Both the position numbers and the translations under genes were made by a program. Shown here piece after piece: positions 32,580-45,820 of a stretch of DNA of 64,000 nucleotides (position 1 is its first letter; every line of letters starts with the position of its first letter). The stretch lies in assembly GCF_000787575.1 (NCBI RefSeq), contig NW_012236517.1:251272-315271 (forward strand). The letters run 5' to 3'. A model generated the notes under the pieces. That model was given only the letters and a program-made list of their open reading frames with translations. It did not search any database and had not been told where the DNA came from. The DNA is from Acytostelium subglobosum LB1. Lineage: Eukaryota > Evosea > Eumycetozoa > Acytosteliales > Acytosteliaceae.

Positions 32580-33190
32580 GAATGGGAATGTCGTTGGGTC
32601 AGTCAAGCTGTAGGGTGGTTGCCAAGTGACTGGCGAACTGATGGCAGTTGGTCATTGGTCCCCAGTGGTAGTGGTTGTCGTATTGCTCCTTGATGAAGTT
32701 GATGAAGGTGGTCGGAAAGGCAGCAGCAAACTCCAGAAAGCTCAAGTCTGACGTTGCCTTGCCCTGAGGTACCGTTCGAAGTAGATGCGCGGAGGGTTGG
32801 TCCTTCTTGTAGCGATGGGAGGCGAACCAAACATCCTGTGACTCGCCTGGCTTCCTGGGCACGAGGCATCATGATGTTGGCCGACAGGGTTGTCAACATT
32901 GGTCGTCTCTCCGAACCAGTCAAGGACAATGGCGAAGTGGCCCAGATTGGTGTTGGCAGAGTCCAGGGACCACTTGTAGATGAGTAGGTACGCATGCATA
33001 GCCTTGGCATTGTCGACTACGTCGAGCGGGTAACCAGTAGCTCCTGAGTCCATGTCTTCGTACCAGGAGTTGTCGTGAGTCTTAGACCAGAGGAGTTAGA
33101 TGATGATATTGTTAGCGAAGGTGCAAGAATACTTACTGTTGATGATGATAGTAGGGTCAAGGTTGAATGTATGATACCCATCTTATTCTT
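32580..33190 (-). pseudogene. Decayed gene with a possible permuted papain-like (NlpC/LRAT-type) fold
   Basis: Minus strand, about 33190 down to 32590, with a likely intron (GTAAGT near 33136 to AAG near 33080). Fragments read YHTFNLDPTIIIN, MDSGATGYPLDVVDNAK, LGHFAIVLDWFGETTNVDNP and, in another frame, GPMTNCHQFASHLATTL. A His in GHFAIVL followed far downstream by an NC motif is the permuted Cys-His layout of NlpC/LRAT-like proteins. The copy is broken at least once. The family is a guess from two motifs; it may belong to the neighbouring fossil. Confidence 0.35.
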
Positions 33191-33448
33191 TGTCTCTGTA
33201 TTTATATGCTTTCTTATTCTCTGTTCTCTCTCTATTTAATGAGTTGGTTGCTAATATTAATATGGTAGCCATCACCTTGTTTGGTTTCATTGACTAGAGA
33301 TAATGATAATGACCTTGAATGGTGTGAAAAGATAAAGATGGTCAACATCACCCGAAGAGAGTTAGTTTATTAGATTATGAATTTCCAACTTTAATCATTC
33401 CATCCCTAACAATTAATTAATCAGAAGGACGAGCTACATCCTTTATTA
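33191..33448. other. AT-rich intergenic stretch
   Basis: No gene is seen. It forms the downstream region of the multipass membrane-protein gene on the minus strand. Confidence 0.5.
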
Positions 33449-35114
33449 TTATTGTGTTTTGTGATGAACTGAGCTGGATGAGAACATTGAGCAAATTGGT
33501 AACATGCTGGCGGTTCGTGATTGGAAGATGTAGAGTGACAGAAGTGTTGGAATGAGTGCAAGTAGTCGAATACTTTGTTCCAGGGTAAGGATCGATAGTT
33601 GTGTGTCATCTTGTTGTTTGACATTGATCAATGCCATCACAGAGTGCAAATAAATTATAAAGTAGATTGATTGGAATATCATAATCAACTGGCTGATCAT
33701 AATTATTGCCTTTTGATCAAAGTTGATTGTTGTTGGCATCATTCCATCATCACCATCATCCACATTGTTGATGTTGTCGTTGGCTATCATTGCACCTTGG
33801 TCATCATTGTCATCATGATCATCAAGTTGTGTCGATATCTCCTCATGTTGACCTACACTATGCGCAGCTGATCCAACATCATTCGTCATCTGAGCATTCC
33901 TCTTCTTCTTATTCTTATTCCTATTTTGGATATCGTTGTTCTCCTCTGTTGTAGTTGGCCTTGATGGTGATGATGTCTGCCTCTTCTTCAATTGAGCTTG
34001 GGGCGATGTTGATGTTGATGTTGATGTTGGTTGATTTGTTGGCATTGTATAATGCAGGGTTTGATGACAAAAGTACGAAATGACTGAGGATGCAAATAGG
34101 GCACCGAGTGAGAGAAGGTGGAATGTGTCGACTAGGTGGTCAAAAGGTGGCCGACCAGTGATTGAGTGAATGGGCTTGCGATCCAGGTAGAGTCGCACCA
34201 TCATCCAACTCGCTAGTAGTGATAGTGTGACCAGCAGCCATGGTATCTCCATCAGTTGTCTACAGACACTATCAAAATGATCGATGACTGTGTCTCTTAA
34301 GACGGTCAATCGCTTGTCCACTGTACATCTTCTGGCCAGTGACCTCGAAGACATATACACCAAGGCCAATGTGATCACATAGTATACGGTCACGATCAAT
34401 GCCAGCAACAATAGTACATTTATAAACCTGTTGGCGATGATTGAGTAACGATATCGAAGCATCGTCGTCGATGCCTCGCCAACACCATTGCCTTCATTCA
34501 TCCTATGTTTCTTGCCAATGGTCGTCGACACATCCAACATTGATGACACTGTCACTGGTTGTACATCAACGGCTACTGTTGTGAGTGGCTCGCTGACCAT
34601 GCTCTCTAGCATGCCGACCACACCAACATACTCCATCAAGCACCACAGCAACACAGTCATACCAACTGCACTTAGCAGTCTCTCTATCTCCTTGGCTATA
34701 TATCGTATATTTATCAATGGCTTGAACGCCTTGATGTGTGTCAGTCAATCGAGTTGATTGATTGATTGAATGATTGAATGAACTTACCAATGCCTGTGAT
34801 GTTGATGTTGTTGATGTCTTGGAGCGTTGCGACTCTCTGTCTGACGCCGCCGCCACTGCAACAACATGTTGTTGTTGTTGTTTGATCCAAGCAAAGAGAT
34901 TGAGTGATATGAGTATTGATGCAACAGTGATGAATGCTATGAATAGGTTGGCAGAGATATCTGTACCATTCTCATAACGGAATGGGTATAGTAATGATTG
35001 AAACCTTAGTTGTTGTTGTTGATATTGTTGTTGATAGGAGTATGATGACATTTGATTACTATCTCTTGGTACACCTATAATACTTGGTGGTCCTTGCATT
35101 GTGACACATGCCAA
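33449..35114 (-). CDS. Multipass membrane protein of unknown family
   Basis: Minus strand, exon 1 35114-34788 and exon 2 34729-33449, 535 residues (a second ATG at 35099 is possible). The N-terminus is Gln-rich (SYQQQYQQQQ). Hydrophobic segments include LFIAFITVASILISLNLFAW, LLSAVGMTVLLWCLMEYVGVV, VLLLLALIVTVYYVITLALVY, LLVTLSLLASWMMVRLY, LLSLGALFASSVISYF, IIMISQLIMIFQSIYFIIYL and LLALIPTLLSLYIF, so about seven helices. A Lys/Asp/Asn-rich loop of about 110 residues precedes the last two. No signature motif is recognised; it could be dictyostelid-specific. The gene itself is well supported by codon use and a clean intron. Confidence 0.75.
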
Positions 35115-35377
35115 TCAATCACTCTAGATTGTTTCACCTCTTTATCCCTTGTCTTAATTGATGTCAACGTGAGTGAATGAATGATTGAGAGTTTGAGTGC
35201 ACTTTCGAAAGTGAGTGAATGATTGAAAGGGTGTCCACTTTGAAGTGTGATCTTCACATTCAGATTCAACTCTTTATTACAAGAAGATAATCATTCATTC
35301 ATTCATTCACTCTTGGTTGTTATAGATGACTACGTACAGATAATATAACATTATATATATATATATATATTTCAATC

Positions 35378-38317
35378 ATGACAATAACAAAGAGATATGC
35401 ATCAAGGAGCACAACAACAACATCATCAACAGGAATAAACGAGCCGGAGCAGGATGAATCTAGACCTGTACCACCTAGCGCAAAGAGTGCAGCGACTGCT
35501 AATAAACCTGCTATAGTAGATATCGATGAACCTGATAATATGGACGAAGATGATCATACCGCAACATCAACAACAGCAACCAAGACAACAACGACCTCTA
35601 GAGGTGGAGAAAAGACAAGAACACATCGACCACAAACACAGACAACTGATACAGCACCAGAGAACGAAGAGGTGAAGCCAACAAAAGAGACAGAGACAGC
35701 TCCACAATCAGTTGTGGAAGTCGACATTGAAGAGATTGATGATGATGATGATGAATATGATGAAGTGGATACGGACGACGATGAGGATGGCTTTGAATCG
35801 GTGGACCAGGTCAGGTGCTATCATCTTAGGTCCAAGCAGGCGATAGATATGGAGGCCGTGGCCAAGCGACTGGAGGAGGGTAAGGAGCTCAAGTGCGATT
35901 GTTGTGCCGCCGAGTTTGACATTATGATCTGCCTGGCATGTGGCATTATTGGCTGCCAGAAGTTCCGACGACACTGCATCGCGCACAACCGCAAGACGGC
36001 CCATCATCTCGTCATGGACTTCCAGCAGAAGTACTGCTACTGCTTCCAGTGTCACAACTATGTCAAGAATGACAATGCCGCCGGCGACATTGATCAGCTG
36101 CGCCAGATGCTGTACAAGGCCACACTCGAGTCTCTCAAGACTCGCGTGATCAACGACGAGAATATCTGTCGGGATGACGTGGACGAGACCGCATTCAATC
36201 ATTATCAAATGTCGATGACCAGGCGATTCTTTGGCTTGTGGAAGCTGGCCAAGGTGCGTCTCGTCAAGCAGGACGGTCCACAGACAATGACATTGGCGGG
36301 CCAGAGCCAGACATCGATGGACAAGAAGAGGAAGCGAGAAGACGACCCTCCCGTCGGCCTCATCGGCGGAGACGCAGAATACATTGACGACGAGGCAACA
36401 CAGCGCGAAGACCCCTTTGTGGACCCGCATGATGGCATGCCACCACCACCACCCCCGTCCCAGTTTGGCAACGGCAACGGCAACAGCAGCAATGGCAATG
36501 GCAACACATTGGAGAGAGGTGACACCAATCATTCATTGATTAGAAGTGAGAGTGGCTTGGATATACGCAAGTCCACCAACAAGAACTACTCATCAACGTA
36601 CTTGATGTCAAAGTTGGCATGCTCACCAATCAAGACCAATGGAATCATTCCAGGTGCGACAGGCCTGCGCAATCTAGGCAACACATGCTTCATGAACACC
36701 ATCCTTCAATCACTGAGCAATATACCAGAGTTTAGAACATTCTTTGTTCAACTCAAGAGTGGCCAACAATCAGCCAACAGCGACAATAACAACAACGCCG
36801 TCATGATGATCAATGACCCCCTGGCCAGCCCATCCAAGCGTCAATCAACGATCGACTGTCTCAGCCTGCTTAAGAACAACAAAATCAATGGATCCAAGCT
36901 CTCTGACCTGTATGTATCCACCTGCCCGCCCTCCCCTCACCCATTCACTCACTCACTCACTCAATCAATAACCAGGTCCTTTAGCATCCAATTACATTAC
37001 TTGTTCAGAGTACTGTGGGCTGGCAAGTGGAGTGTTGTGACGCCATCATCACTTTTGGACTCGGTACTTAAGTTCATACCTCAGTTCAAGTATTACCAAC
37101 AGCAGGATGCACAAGAGTTCTTCTCATCACTGCTCGACTGCATATCAGAGGAACTGAATCCTAAACCCAAGAAGGTCCCGCCTCCCAAGTCCCACACATT
37201 CAAGCGTCTGTCCAGAAAGAAGGTTCCGCCACCATCACCATCATCATCAATCACTCCTAGTCCTCATTCCATCGAAGATGTCGACAACACCACAGATGTC
37301 TCTGCGTCTGCCATTACATCCTCCACTTCCACTGCCACTTCCATTACAGACACAAACAACTCCACTTCCACATCCACTGCCACATCAATATCCACCTCAA
37401 CATCAACAACAACAACAACCTCATCTGATGAGGATGACCTGGTGGTCAAACTATTCCAGGGCAAGCTGAAGAGTGAGATCACATGCATGAAGTGCAAGAA
37501 GAGGGCATCAGTATTTGAGACATTCCTCGAGTTGACATTGGACGTACCATTCACAACAACAACACCAGGAGGTGGAGGATCAAGGAGGAAGCGAACAAGA
37601 GGTGGAAACAGCAAGGCTGATCACAAAGATGATCAATCATCAGAGACCCCAACAACAACAACAGTCTCCTCAGCCAAGGACTGCCAACTTGAAGACTGCA
37701 TCAAGCATCTGATCAAGAAGGAATTGCTCGATGGCAAGATATACAACTGCGAGACCTGCAAGGAGTTGCAAGAGGCCGAGAAACGATTCTCAATCGTCAG
37801 TCTACCAAATGTCCTATGTATAGTACTCAAACGTTTCAGATGGAGAGCGGACCGATGCTCAAAGATTGAGACCGAAGTATCATTCCCATTCGAACTGGAT
37901 CTCACGGCATTCGTAGAGCCAGAGTTGGCGCCAACACCTCAACCTCAAGTGTCTGGCGACATCATCATAATCAACAATGACGAAAGCAGTAGCAGTAACA
38001 TTAACAACAGTGTCAACAATAGTAGTAGTAACTACGAACTGGTGAGCGTCATCAATCATCATGGATCAAGGTATGTTTGAATGATTGGATTGATCTGATT
38101 GATTGATTGAACTAACAACATCAACATCAACATCAACAATAGCCTGTTTAGTGGACATTATACAACATATTGCTTTAATGATATACAAGAGATATGGGTC
38201 AACTATAATGATAGCAAGGTCACTATTGTCGAAGCCAATGAAGTGATAGAGTCCTCAAAGTCCACAGCCTACATACTATTTTACCAAAGGAAGTCAAACA
38301 TATCTGACAATCCATAA
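35378..38317 (+). CDS. Ubiquitin-specific protease with N-terminal zf-UBP domain
   Basis: Exons 35378-36909, 36976-38070 and 38143-38317, 933 residues. The first intron is 66 bp, in frame and stop-free, so an unspliced reading also looks open; removing it gives SKLSDL|SFSIQLHYLFRVLW, the normal USP spacing. Residues 1-145 are low complexity and acidic. The zf-UBP finger (about 146-240) has CDCC, CLACGIIGC and H residues typical of ubiquitin-tail binding. The USP core has the Cys box RNLGNTCFMNTILQSL (about 429), a zinc-ribbon-like CMKCKK...CETCKE pair and the His box SLFSGHYTTYC (about 878). The layout resembles USP3/USP44/USP49. It should remove ubiquitin from proteins, possibly nuclear. Confidence 0.9.
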
Positions 38318-39481
38318 ACCATCCATCCTCTTGGTATGTTTGTATAAATTATCACCATCATTGATTATTTACCCAGGGACCATGAAAGTCCGATGGTCCA
38401 CAAGGACTTCACCCAACCAATCCAAAACCAATCAATCAAATTATCGAGATCCACGAAAAACACCACTTCTTTCGCAAACACAGGTTATGCTAAACTAGTT
38501 GATTGTTTGAGTGGTGGTGGTGTGATGTGAGGTGTGTGAGTGATTGAGCAATGGCACACCAACTCAACTCCTCATCGAGTTGTGTGAATGAATGAGTGAG
38601 AGTTGCAAGGTGGTGTGTAATTAGAAGGGAAAGTGAGTGAGTGTGAGTCTGGTGTGTGGGTTGTAATCGATTATCAAAGGAGACAGAAGCCAGTCATTCA
38701 TTCATTCAATCATTCATTAACACAGGACAATCAAATACATATACACACATACACATACACATCATTCATTCATTCATTCATTTGTAGTTGGTGGATGTAT
38801 ATCTTTGTTGTTGTGTAACAAGCAAGAGCTACTTAGGATAGAGAGGATAGATAGAGGTTGTTATTTGCGACGACGACACACGTGATCTATACATCAAACA
38901 ACGACATCCCCTGTTGCAAGAGCATAAGGAGGAGTAGGAGGAGGAGAACAAAGAAGAAGCGGGAGCAGCTGCGCAGCAGCCACCACCCCCCCCTCACTCA
39001 TTCATCATTCATTCAATCAATCAATCATTACAATCACAATCAATCATAATTAATCACCATAATCACAGTCAATCACAACATCAAGTCAGTCAGTCAGTCA
39101 GTCAGTCAGTCAACATATTATCATTGGACAAGGACATCGGAGAACGAAAGCGAGCGAGCTAGAAGTAGTAGTAGCAGTAGTGCAGCCATCAATTCATTCC
39201 CATTATACACATTATATCACATCATCATCAAACAAACATTTAACTTCTTTGTTATTTATTAACATTAATATTAACTTATAACTTATAACCAATAACAATA
39301 ACAACAATAACAACAACCCTTGTACATATAATAATCATAATATAACATTAATCACATAACAACCAATCAATCTATCATTCATTCACATGTATATGTAATC
39401 AATCCCCAATCATAAAGGCAATAACATACACGACAACAACAACAACCTTCACATATACAGTAACATCTGTTGACAACAAGA
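38318..39481 (+). promoter_or_regulatory. Long upstream region of the RING gene
   Basis: About 1.16 kb without a supported gene. Contains ATTC repeats, a purine-rich stretch (38925-38965), a C run near 38985, (GTCA)n at about 39085-39112, and AT/CAA-rich sequence up to the start. Probably the promoter and a long 5' UTR of the RING gene. Confidence 0.5.
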
Positions 39482-40669
39482 ATGAGTGGTAGAGACTATC
39501 AATCAAGGTAAGGATCCAGCGGTGCAATCTTCATTGAATGAATGATCAGTCACTGACAATCAATCAATCAATCAATCGATCAATGAATATAGATATATAG
39601 CAGAATTCAACCAACCAATGGCCAATGTAAATAGTCCAATGTTCCAAGAGCATATGTCACTCCACTCACAGCAGCTGCAGCATTTACAAGCGTATCAGCA
39701 GACGGAGCGACAGATGCACTTGCTACACAGTCAGCTACTAAATAATTCAGTGGCTGCACACTTCCACCCTTATCACCAACAACAACAACAACAGCAACAG
39801 CAACAGCAACAACATCATCATCCACAACACTCACCACCTTCATCATCATCATCGTTGTCTGCACTGCAGCATCACAATCATCAACATCAACAACACATTG
39901 GACAGTCATCGTCGTCGCCGCAGTCGTCACAGCAGCAGCAACAGCAACAGCACTACTCAAGCCTGAACCCATTCTTCCAGCTACACATGCAAATACACAG
40001 TCAACACGTTTTACACAATCACTTCCCTCAACAACAACAGCAACAGGTGTCGACATCGCCACAACAACAACATCATCACCATCCTCAACATCCTCATGCC
40101 GCACACCTACATCAACAACATCAACAACATCAACAACATCAACAACAACAACAACAACAATTTAATCATCCACATTCAAACATACATAGCAATCACCATC
40201 GCCTTCACAATGCCAACCTACAGAGCAACCACATCCACCTGCACCAACAGCACATCTCTGCCGTTGCCGAACAACTGCAGCACTCCTACCAGGATGGTAA
40301 CGAACCGCTGGACACCTACGAATCACTCTTGGAGCTCCAAAATGTGCCCAAGGGTATACCACCAAGTGAACTCGCCAAACTCAAACGACATGTCTACACA
40401 CCAACCAATGACAAGAGTGATGCGAGCAACAACACCTGTGGAGTATGTATTGTTTATTGATTGATGAATGGCATGGCATCCACTAACAATCGATCAATCA
40501 ATCAATCATTATGGACACAATCAAACAGATATGTTTAGAACAGTTTAAAGAGGGCGATAAACTTATACTCTTACCTTGTTCACATCAGTATTGCGAGGAT
40601 GAGATAAAGAAATGGTTCGAGGACAATAATACATGTCCGACATGTAGGCGACCACCGATTTTAAATTAA
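39482..40669 (+). CDS. Gln/His-rich protein with C-terminal RING finger
   Basis: Exons 39482-39507, 39593-40442 and 40529-40669, 338 residues. The short first exon (MSGRDYQSR) joins in frame to YIAEFNQPMANVNSPM. The middle is mostly poly-Gln and His/Ser-rich. The last intron splits the RING: CG|ICLEQFKEGDKLILLPCSHQYCEDEIKKWFEDNNTCPTCRRP, a C3HC4-type finger, so the protein is probably an E3 ubiquitin ligase. The RING is only complete after splicing; reading through the intron truncates the protein at 40460. Substrate unknown. Confidence 0.85.
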
Positions 40670-41338
40670 CTACTACACTATTATTATACAACCCAATCAA
40701 TCAAACTCAATCAAACAACATCCAACTCAAACCAAACAACTGCAACAACAATAACAACAAACTCGACTCCAAGGGACGCGTCCAGCGCTTATTTGCAAAT
40801 AGTAGGATCAGATCTTGACTCAGTGACGATCTTAGGTGTCATCAACATCCAGTCATTATTAAAATCAATCAATCTATTACACAATTAATTAATTCACGTG
40901 CACACACGACAATCAATCAAACAATCAACCAATCAATCAATGGATGGATTGATGGATGGAAGTCATCACCCAATGGATATTTGGGTATGCCCAAGGGCAC
41001 CATCGGACCCCACACCAAGATTATTTATTATTGATATCGTGATTGTGTGTGTGTTTTTTGGGAAGTGATGGGTGAGTGCACTGGTTAGTGATCAAAACGA
41101 ATTTGAGCCTCCCTTCTGGGCCTGTTGAACCATGTTGGAGATGAGTTTAGCCTGTTGAGAGAGAGCTACTCTTCCTTCAACTCATTTACTCCTACATTCA
41201 TTCATTCAACTCATTCAACTCATTCAACTCATTCATTCATTCATTCATTCAATCAATCAAGGAACATAGATCAGATCAGTGTAGTGTAGCGTAGTGTGTG
41301 TCCATCCATCAACGCGCACTCACGCACATCAACGAGTA
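40670..41338. other. Intergenic region
   Basis: About 670 bp with AATC/ATTC repeats (40910-40940, 41200-41260) and short direct repeats of GTAGTGTAGC just before the kinase gene. No coding frame is supported. Confidence 0.5.
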
Positions 41339-44300
41339 ATGATGATCAACACAACTACAGTAGCACCAGTAGGAGCAGGAGACAATAACAACAACAACAA
41401 CTATGATGATGATATAGAGGCTTCGATCAGAGCATTGTCAAGACAGCTGGAGGTTAGGAAGACGTCGGCCGGAAGCATTAGAGAGAGGTACTCCAAGAAG
41501 TACCAGCTAAATATGCCACCGACCTCCACCGACCCCTTTGGCTTCGACACCTCCGTGTTGCCAGCCGCACCAGACTATGGCGACAATGACCAGCCACATT
41601 GCAGCACTGGTGTCCATGGCGGCGGACAAAGACATATCCGTGACTCGGATGAGGATGACTTTGATCCGTACAGTCCACGAGCAGCTACCACTACCACAAC
41701 AACAACGACGACTTCAAAGAGATCTATTGACATGGAGCTGGAGGAGTTGGCACAGTTGGAGAGGCTCATATCGATCAGCACTCAAAAGATTGACAATCAA
41801 ATGCAGGAGAATCACTCGACCACCTCCCCCACCATTAGTCCACGTGCCAACCCAACACAGCCAGTCGCAAGCTCGAGAAAACCAAAGACACAGGCTCAAA
41901 CACAGACACAGACACAGACCCAGACTCAGGTATCACCAGGCGAAATGAATGACCTTCAAATGTTGATTCAAAGTCTGAGCAATGATGCATCGCGACCAAC
42001 CACAACTACCACTCCAGCCACAACAACACAGGTTAACGCGGTTTCCCCGCCACTCCCATCGTCCAAGGCACCAACATCACTCAATCCTACTACATTGCCA
42101 GCACAATCCAAGCCCGCCACAACCTCGTCTACATCATCATCATCATCATCATCAAATACCAACAACAACAATCCAATCACAAGCAAGAAGCCACTACCAA
42201 CTACACCGCCACCATCACCACCACTCCAAGACCTGAAGCCACCACCAAACTATGTCAAGCAGGACTTCTCTCTTATGCACCAGAACGTAAAGAGAGAGGT
42301 TGAGTCATCAATTCAAAACCAGCCACAGAGTAAGCCCAAGGCCCAGCCTCAGGCCCAGGCCCAGCCTAAGCCTCAGACTCAGTCACAGCCTCAAACACAG
42401 ACACAATCATCAACAACAACAACAACAACATCCACAACAGAGGATGATGTACATAACATTGGAAATGAGGACAGCAACACGAATAGTAACTCGAGACATT
42501 TGTTGGACATTGGCTTGGAGTACAAGTATAGATTGATGATGGAGCAGGACCCAAAGGACTACCAGACACTGATCAAGTGGGCCAGATTGATACATCGTAA
42601 TATTAAGGAGCTGTTGGGTGGCGCCAACATTGACCTGAGTCTCTTGGACTGGAATGAGGATGTGGCCGTGCCCACGTCTCAGTCGCAACACACGCCCACC
42701 ACGCCCTTCACAGACAGCCTGCAATCAATGCTCCTGAAGGAGCCGCTGTTCGATGTATGCAGCAAGTACCAGTTGGCGCTCGAGTTGTCAACGCCGGCCA
42801 ACAGCAGCCCCAGCACCAGCCTGTCAATGTCGTCGCTGATGAGTTTCTCAGTCGCACCCGCCGTCAGCAAGGCGGCTCCCAAGCCCCTGCCCAAACAGCC
42901 AGCGCGCGACTCATCTCTGACGGTCTCAAACAATGGAGGACTGGCGCAGCCACCCGCTTCATTGGCCAACCCATCAGTTCGCCGTGTGTTGCGCTCAGTG
43001 TCGCTGCCACCCGCCCCGCCACCCCCTCCCAGCGAGGATCCAAACTCGCCCTGGGCCGACCCGGACCTCTGGATGCAATGGGGAGACTGTCTATTTATTC
43101 TCTGTACATACCTAGAACTACCAATGTATAAAGCCACATGCGAAAAGTATCACAGAGTAAGTTATCCCGCACCAACTTCCAACTTCCAGTTCCAGTTTAC
43201 AAGTTTCCTCGGCCACACATAACTAACCACTCACTCAATCAATAAATCAAACAACAATAGTGTATCATTTTACTTCAGAAACAGCAACAACAACTACAGA
43301 TGCAGTTGCAACAACAACAACTGGCGCAACAACATCAGCCACAGCAGCAACATACGCCAAAGGACATGAACAGCATTAGGACAATGGCCAAAATGCTCAG
43401 GAAGTGGGGCATATCGCTGAGCCGATACTCCCGCCGCATGAAGTGCCAATTCCTCATGTCAGAATGGTCGAACGAGGAGAGCGTGCAGGTCGAGGAGATG
43501 TGGAAAGTGCTGCACACGCAGTCTATCCAGTCGCTCAGCTACAGCGTTCACATCTATCCGTCGCCCGTAACCACGTACCACCTGGCCACGGCGTACCTGC
43601 GCCATCTAGTCACACTCAATCAGTTTGGTGGACCCAAGGGCGCCATCTTTGCTCTGGTGACCAATGCCTGCGAGCTCTACCGCCAGTCGCTCACAGACAA
43701 CTTCAAGCTGCCGTCTGAGGAGTCGCTCACAGACCTGCAGCGCACTCGTGCCATCGAGAACTGGGCACGCGCACTCGACATCCAGTTGGCAGTCAAGCTG
43801 ATGGAAGAGGAGGCAGTGGAAAAGGATGAGGATGATCTGCACTCGGTCGATGAGTACTTGTCGCACTTCTCGCGCCTCATGCTCGCAGGCATCGTGCCCT
43901 CGCTCGAGGGCATTGTATCACTGTGTCTGAACCAGCGCCAGGCCATCCAATACAAGGCCATCAACACCCTGTCCACGCTGTGTGGCGCCAAAGAGCTGGC
44001 CAAGCACGCGATCCTCGACGACCTGCAGGAGCACATGTTGCGAGTCGAGGGTCTGATGTTCCAGCGAGATGACGCCGAGTCGCTGCAGTCACAGCAGCGC
44101 ACACTCAAGAGCATGCCACCCAAGCTACAGGCATACGTGCGCATGTCTGGCCTGACCGAGGAGGAGTTGATGCGCAACTTTGAGATTGCCTGGAACTCAA
44201 TCTACTTCTTGACCAAGGACACGATCGCCAACCAACCAGTGCCACCCAACTACTACCGCTCAAACAAGAAGACCAAGGAGGCAATCAAGAAGCGCATGAA

Positions 44301-45820
44301 TGGTCCCGGCAGCAACAGTAGCAGTGGCGCAAGCTCGCCACCCGACACGGACCGCGAGAACGACGCGGCCACAGTCAAGCCACTAATCCCATCCATTCAT
44401 CGCACGCCCAGCTCATCCACGCTGATCGTGCCCTACACTGGACACACTCCGGCCAAGTTTGCATCGTTAAGCCGATCGCAAGCCAAGTCATTCCTCAACA
44501 CGGCCAGCAATTATAATGCCACCGCCACTGCCTCTATGACCGGCACTGGCCAGGGCCAAGACCAGTCGCGCGATTGGGTACTCACACTGCCTTCACGCAA
44601 ACCTACGCGACGCGCTGTCGTCTCGCTGCTCTCCAATCCCAACCAGCCCAATGGCAATGGCGAGGAGTTGTTGACCACGGTGTCCAAGTACATCCCACCC
44701 ATGGTGCGTCCTGATGTGCCACAGCCACCACCTCTACCACGCTGCGACGAGTCCATCTTCTCAGGTGGTAGTCCACTCAACATGTTCAAAGACAAGATCA
44801 AACTTGGCACAGGGTAAGCAATGGTCTATACCCTCGCCCCAACCCTCACCCTTACCCTAACCCTTACCCCTACCCTCACCTGGACACTTAGTGCATTTGG
44901 CAACGTATTCTACGCTGTGCGCAAGTCTGACAACAAGCAGGTGGCGATAAAGGTGTTGATGGAGCGCACGAAGAAGGGCAGCCCAATCATACCCGAGCTG
45001 TACATTCATCGATACTGCAACCATCCAAACATCGTATCATACTTTGAGTCTTACCTGTGTAAAGGTCATCTGTGGATAATCATGGAGTACTGCGACGGTG
45101 GCACGGTGCGCGACCTCCTCCACGAGGACTGGAAGAACAACGACACGTCGGACGCCCCCACGCCACTGAGCGAGCCACTGATCGCCTACATTGCAAAGCA
45201 GCTGCTGGAGGGCCTGGCGTACCTGCGCGCCAAGGGCATCATCCACAGAGACATCAAGTCGCGCAACATATTGTTGACGCGACGTGGCAAGGTCAAGATC
45301 GCCGACTTTGGCCTGGCAACGACATGCAGCATTGGTCGTGGTCGCACGAGGATGTGTGGCACAATGGGTCGTATCGCGCCAGAGATAATCAAGCGCGAGC
45401 CATACGATACACAAGTGGACATCTTCAGTTTAGGCTGTCTGTTGGTCGAGCTTGCCGAGGGCACTGTGCCCTATGGCAAAGACACCTCTCTCAAGTCCAT
45501 GTTCTATACAGCCACAGTTGGTTACAAGTTAGTCAATCCATCAAAATTGGTATGTCCTCCACACGTACACTGGAACTATTCCAATCACTCAATCACTAAC
45601 ATACACTCATTCAATCAAACAATCAATGTAGACACCAGAGTTTGTTGACTTTGTTGACTTGTGTTTGAATGGTGATCCATTCGTCAGACCCGTTCCAGAG
45701 ATGTTGCTAAAGCATTCATTCCTGGACACGGCAGAGAAGGGCAAACAAGTACTCTTGGACATGTTCAAGAATCAAGACGTTCGCAAAGACAATCTACTCA
45801 ACAACCTTGTGCCATTCTAA
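41339..45820 (+). CDS. Large STE20-like serine/threonine protein kinase
   Basis: Exons 41339-43156, 43279-44813, 44892-45549 and 45632-45820, 1,399 residues. The first ATG is at 41339; the open frame upstream has none. The N-terminal 650 residues are low complexity (Gln, Ser, Thr, Pro). A helical region (about 660-1000) may be a scaffold. The kinase domain starts at about 1110: LGTGAFGNVFYAVRK (P-loop, split by an intron), VAIKVL, HRDIKSRNILL, DFGLA, RIAPEI, DIFSLGCLLVELAEG. The style is STE20/PAK-like, possibly the dictyostelid mkc group. The activation segment reads CGTMGRIAPE instead of the usual GTPYWMAPE. The third intron (44814-44891) is made of telomere-like repeats. Confidence 0.87.
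44830..44880 (-). repeat. Telomere-like repeat tract forming most of an intron
   Basis: About 51 bp of CCCTNR units (CCCTCACCCTTACCCTAACC and similar), G-rich on the minus strand, filling the 78-bp kinase intron between its GTAAGC donor and TTAG acceptor. Confidence 0.75.

Noticed and set aside
35708-36532. 274-codon antisense frame opposite the USP gene
   Set aside because: Same reason: the zf-UBP and USP motifs on the plus strand explain the coding signal.
44830-44880. Telomere-like tract as a true chromosome end or fusion point
   Set aside because: It lies inside an intron whose flanking exons join into a perfect kinase P-loop.
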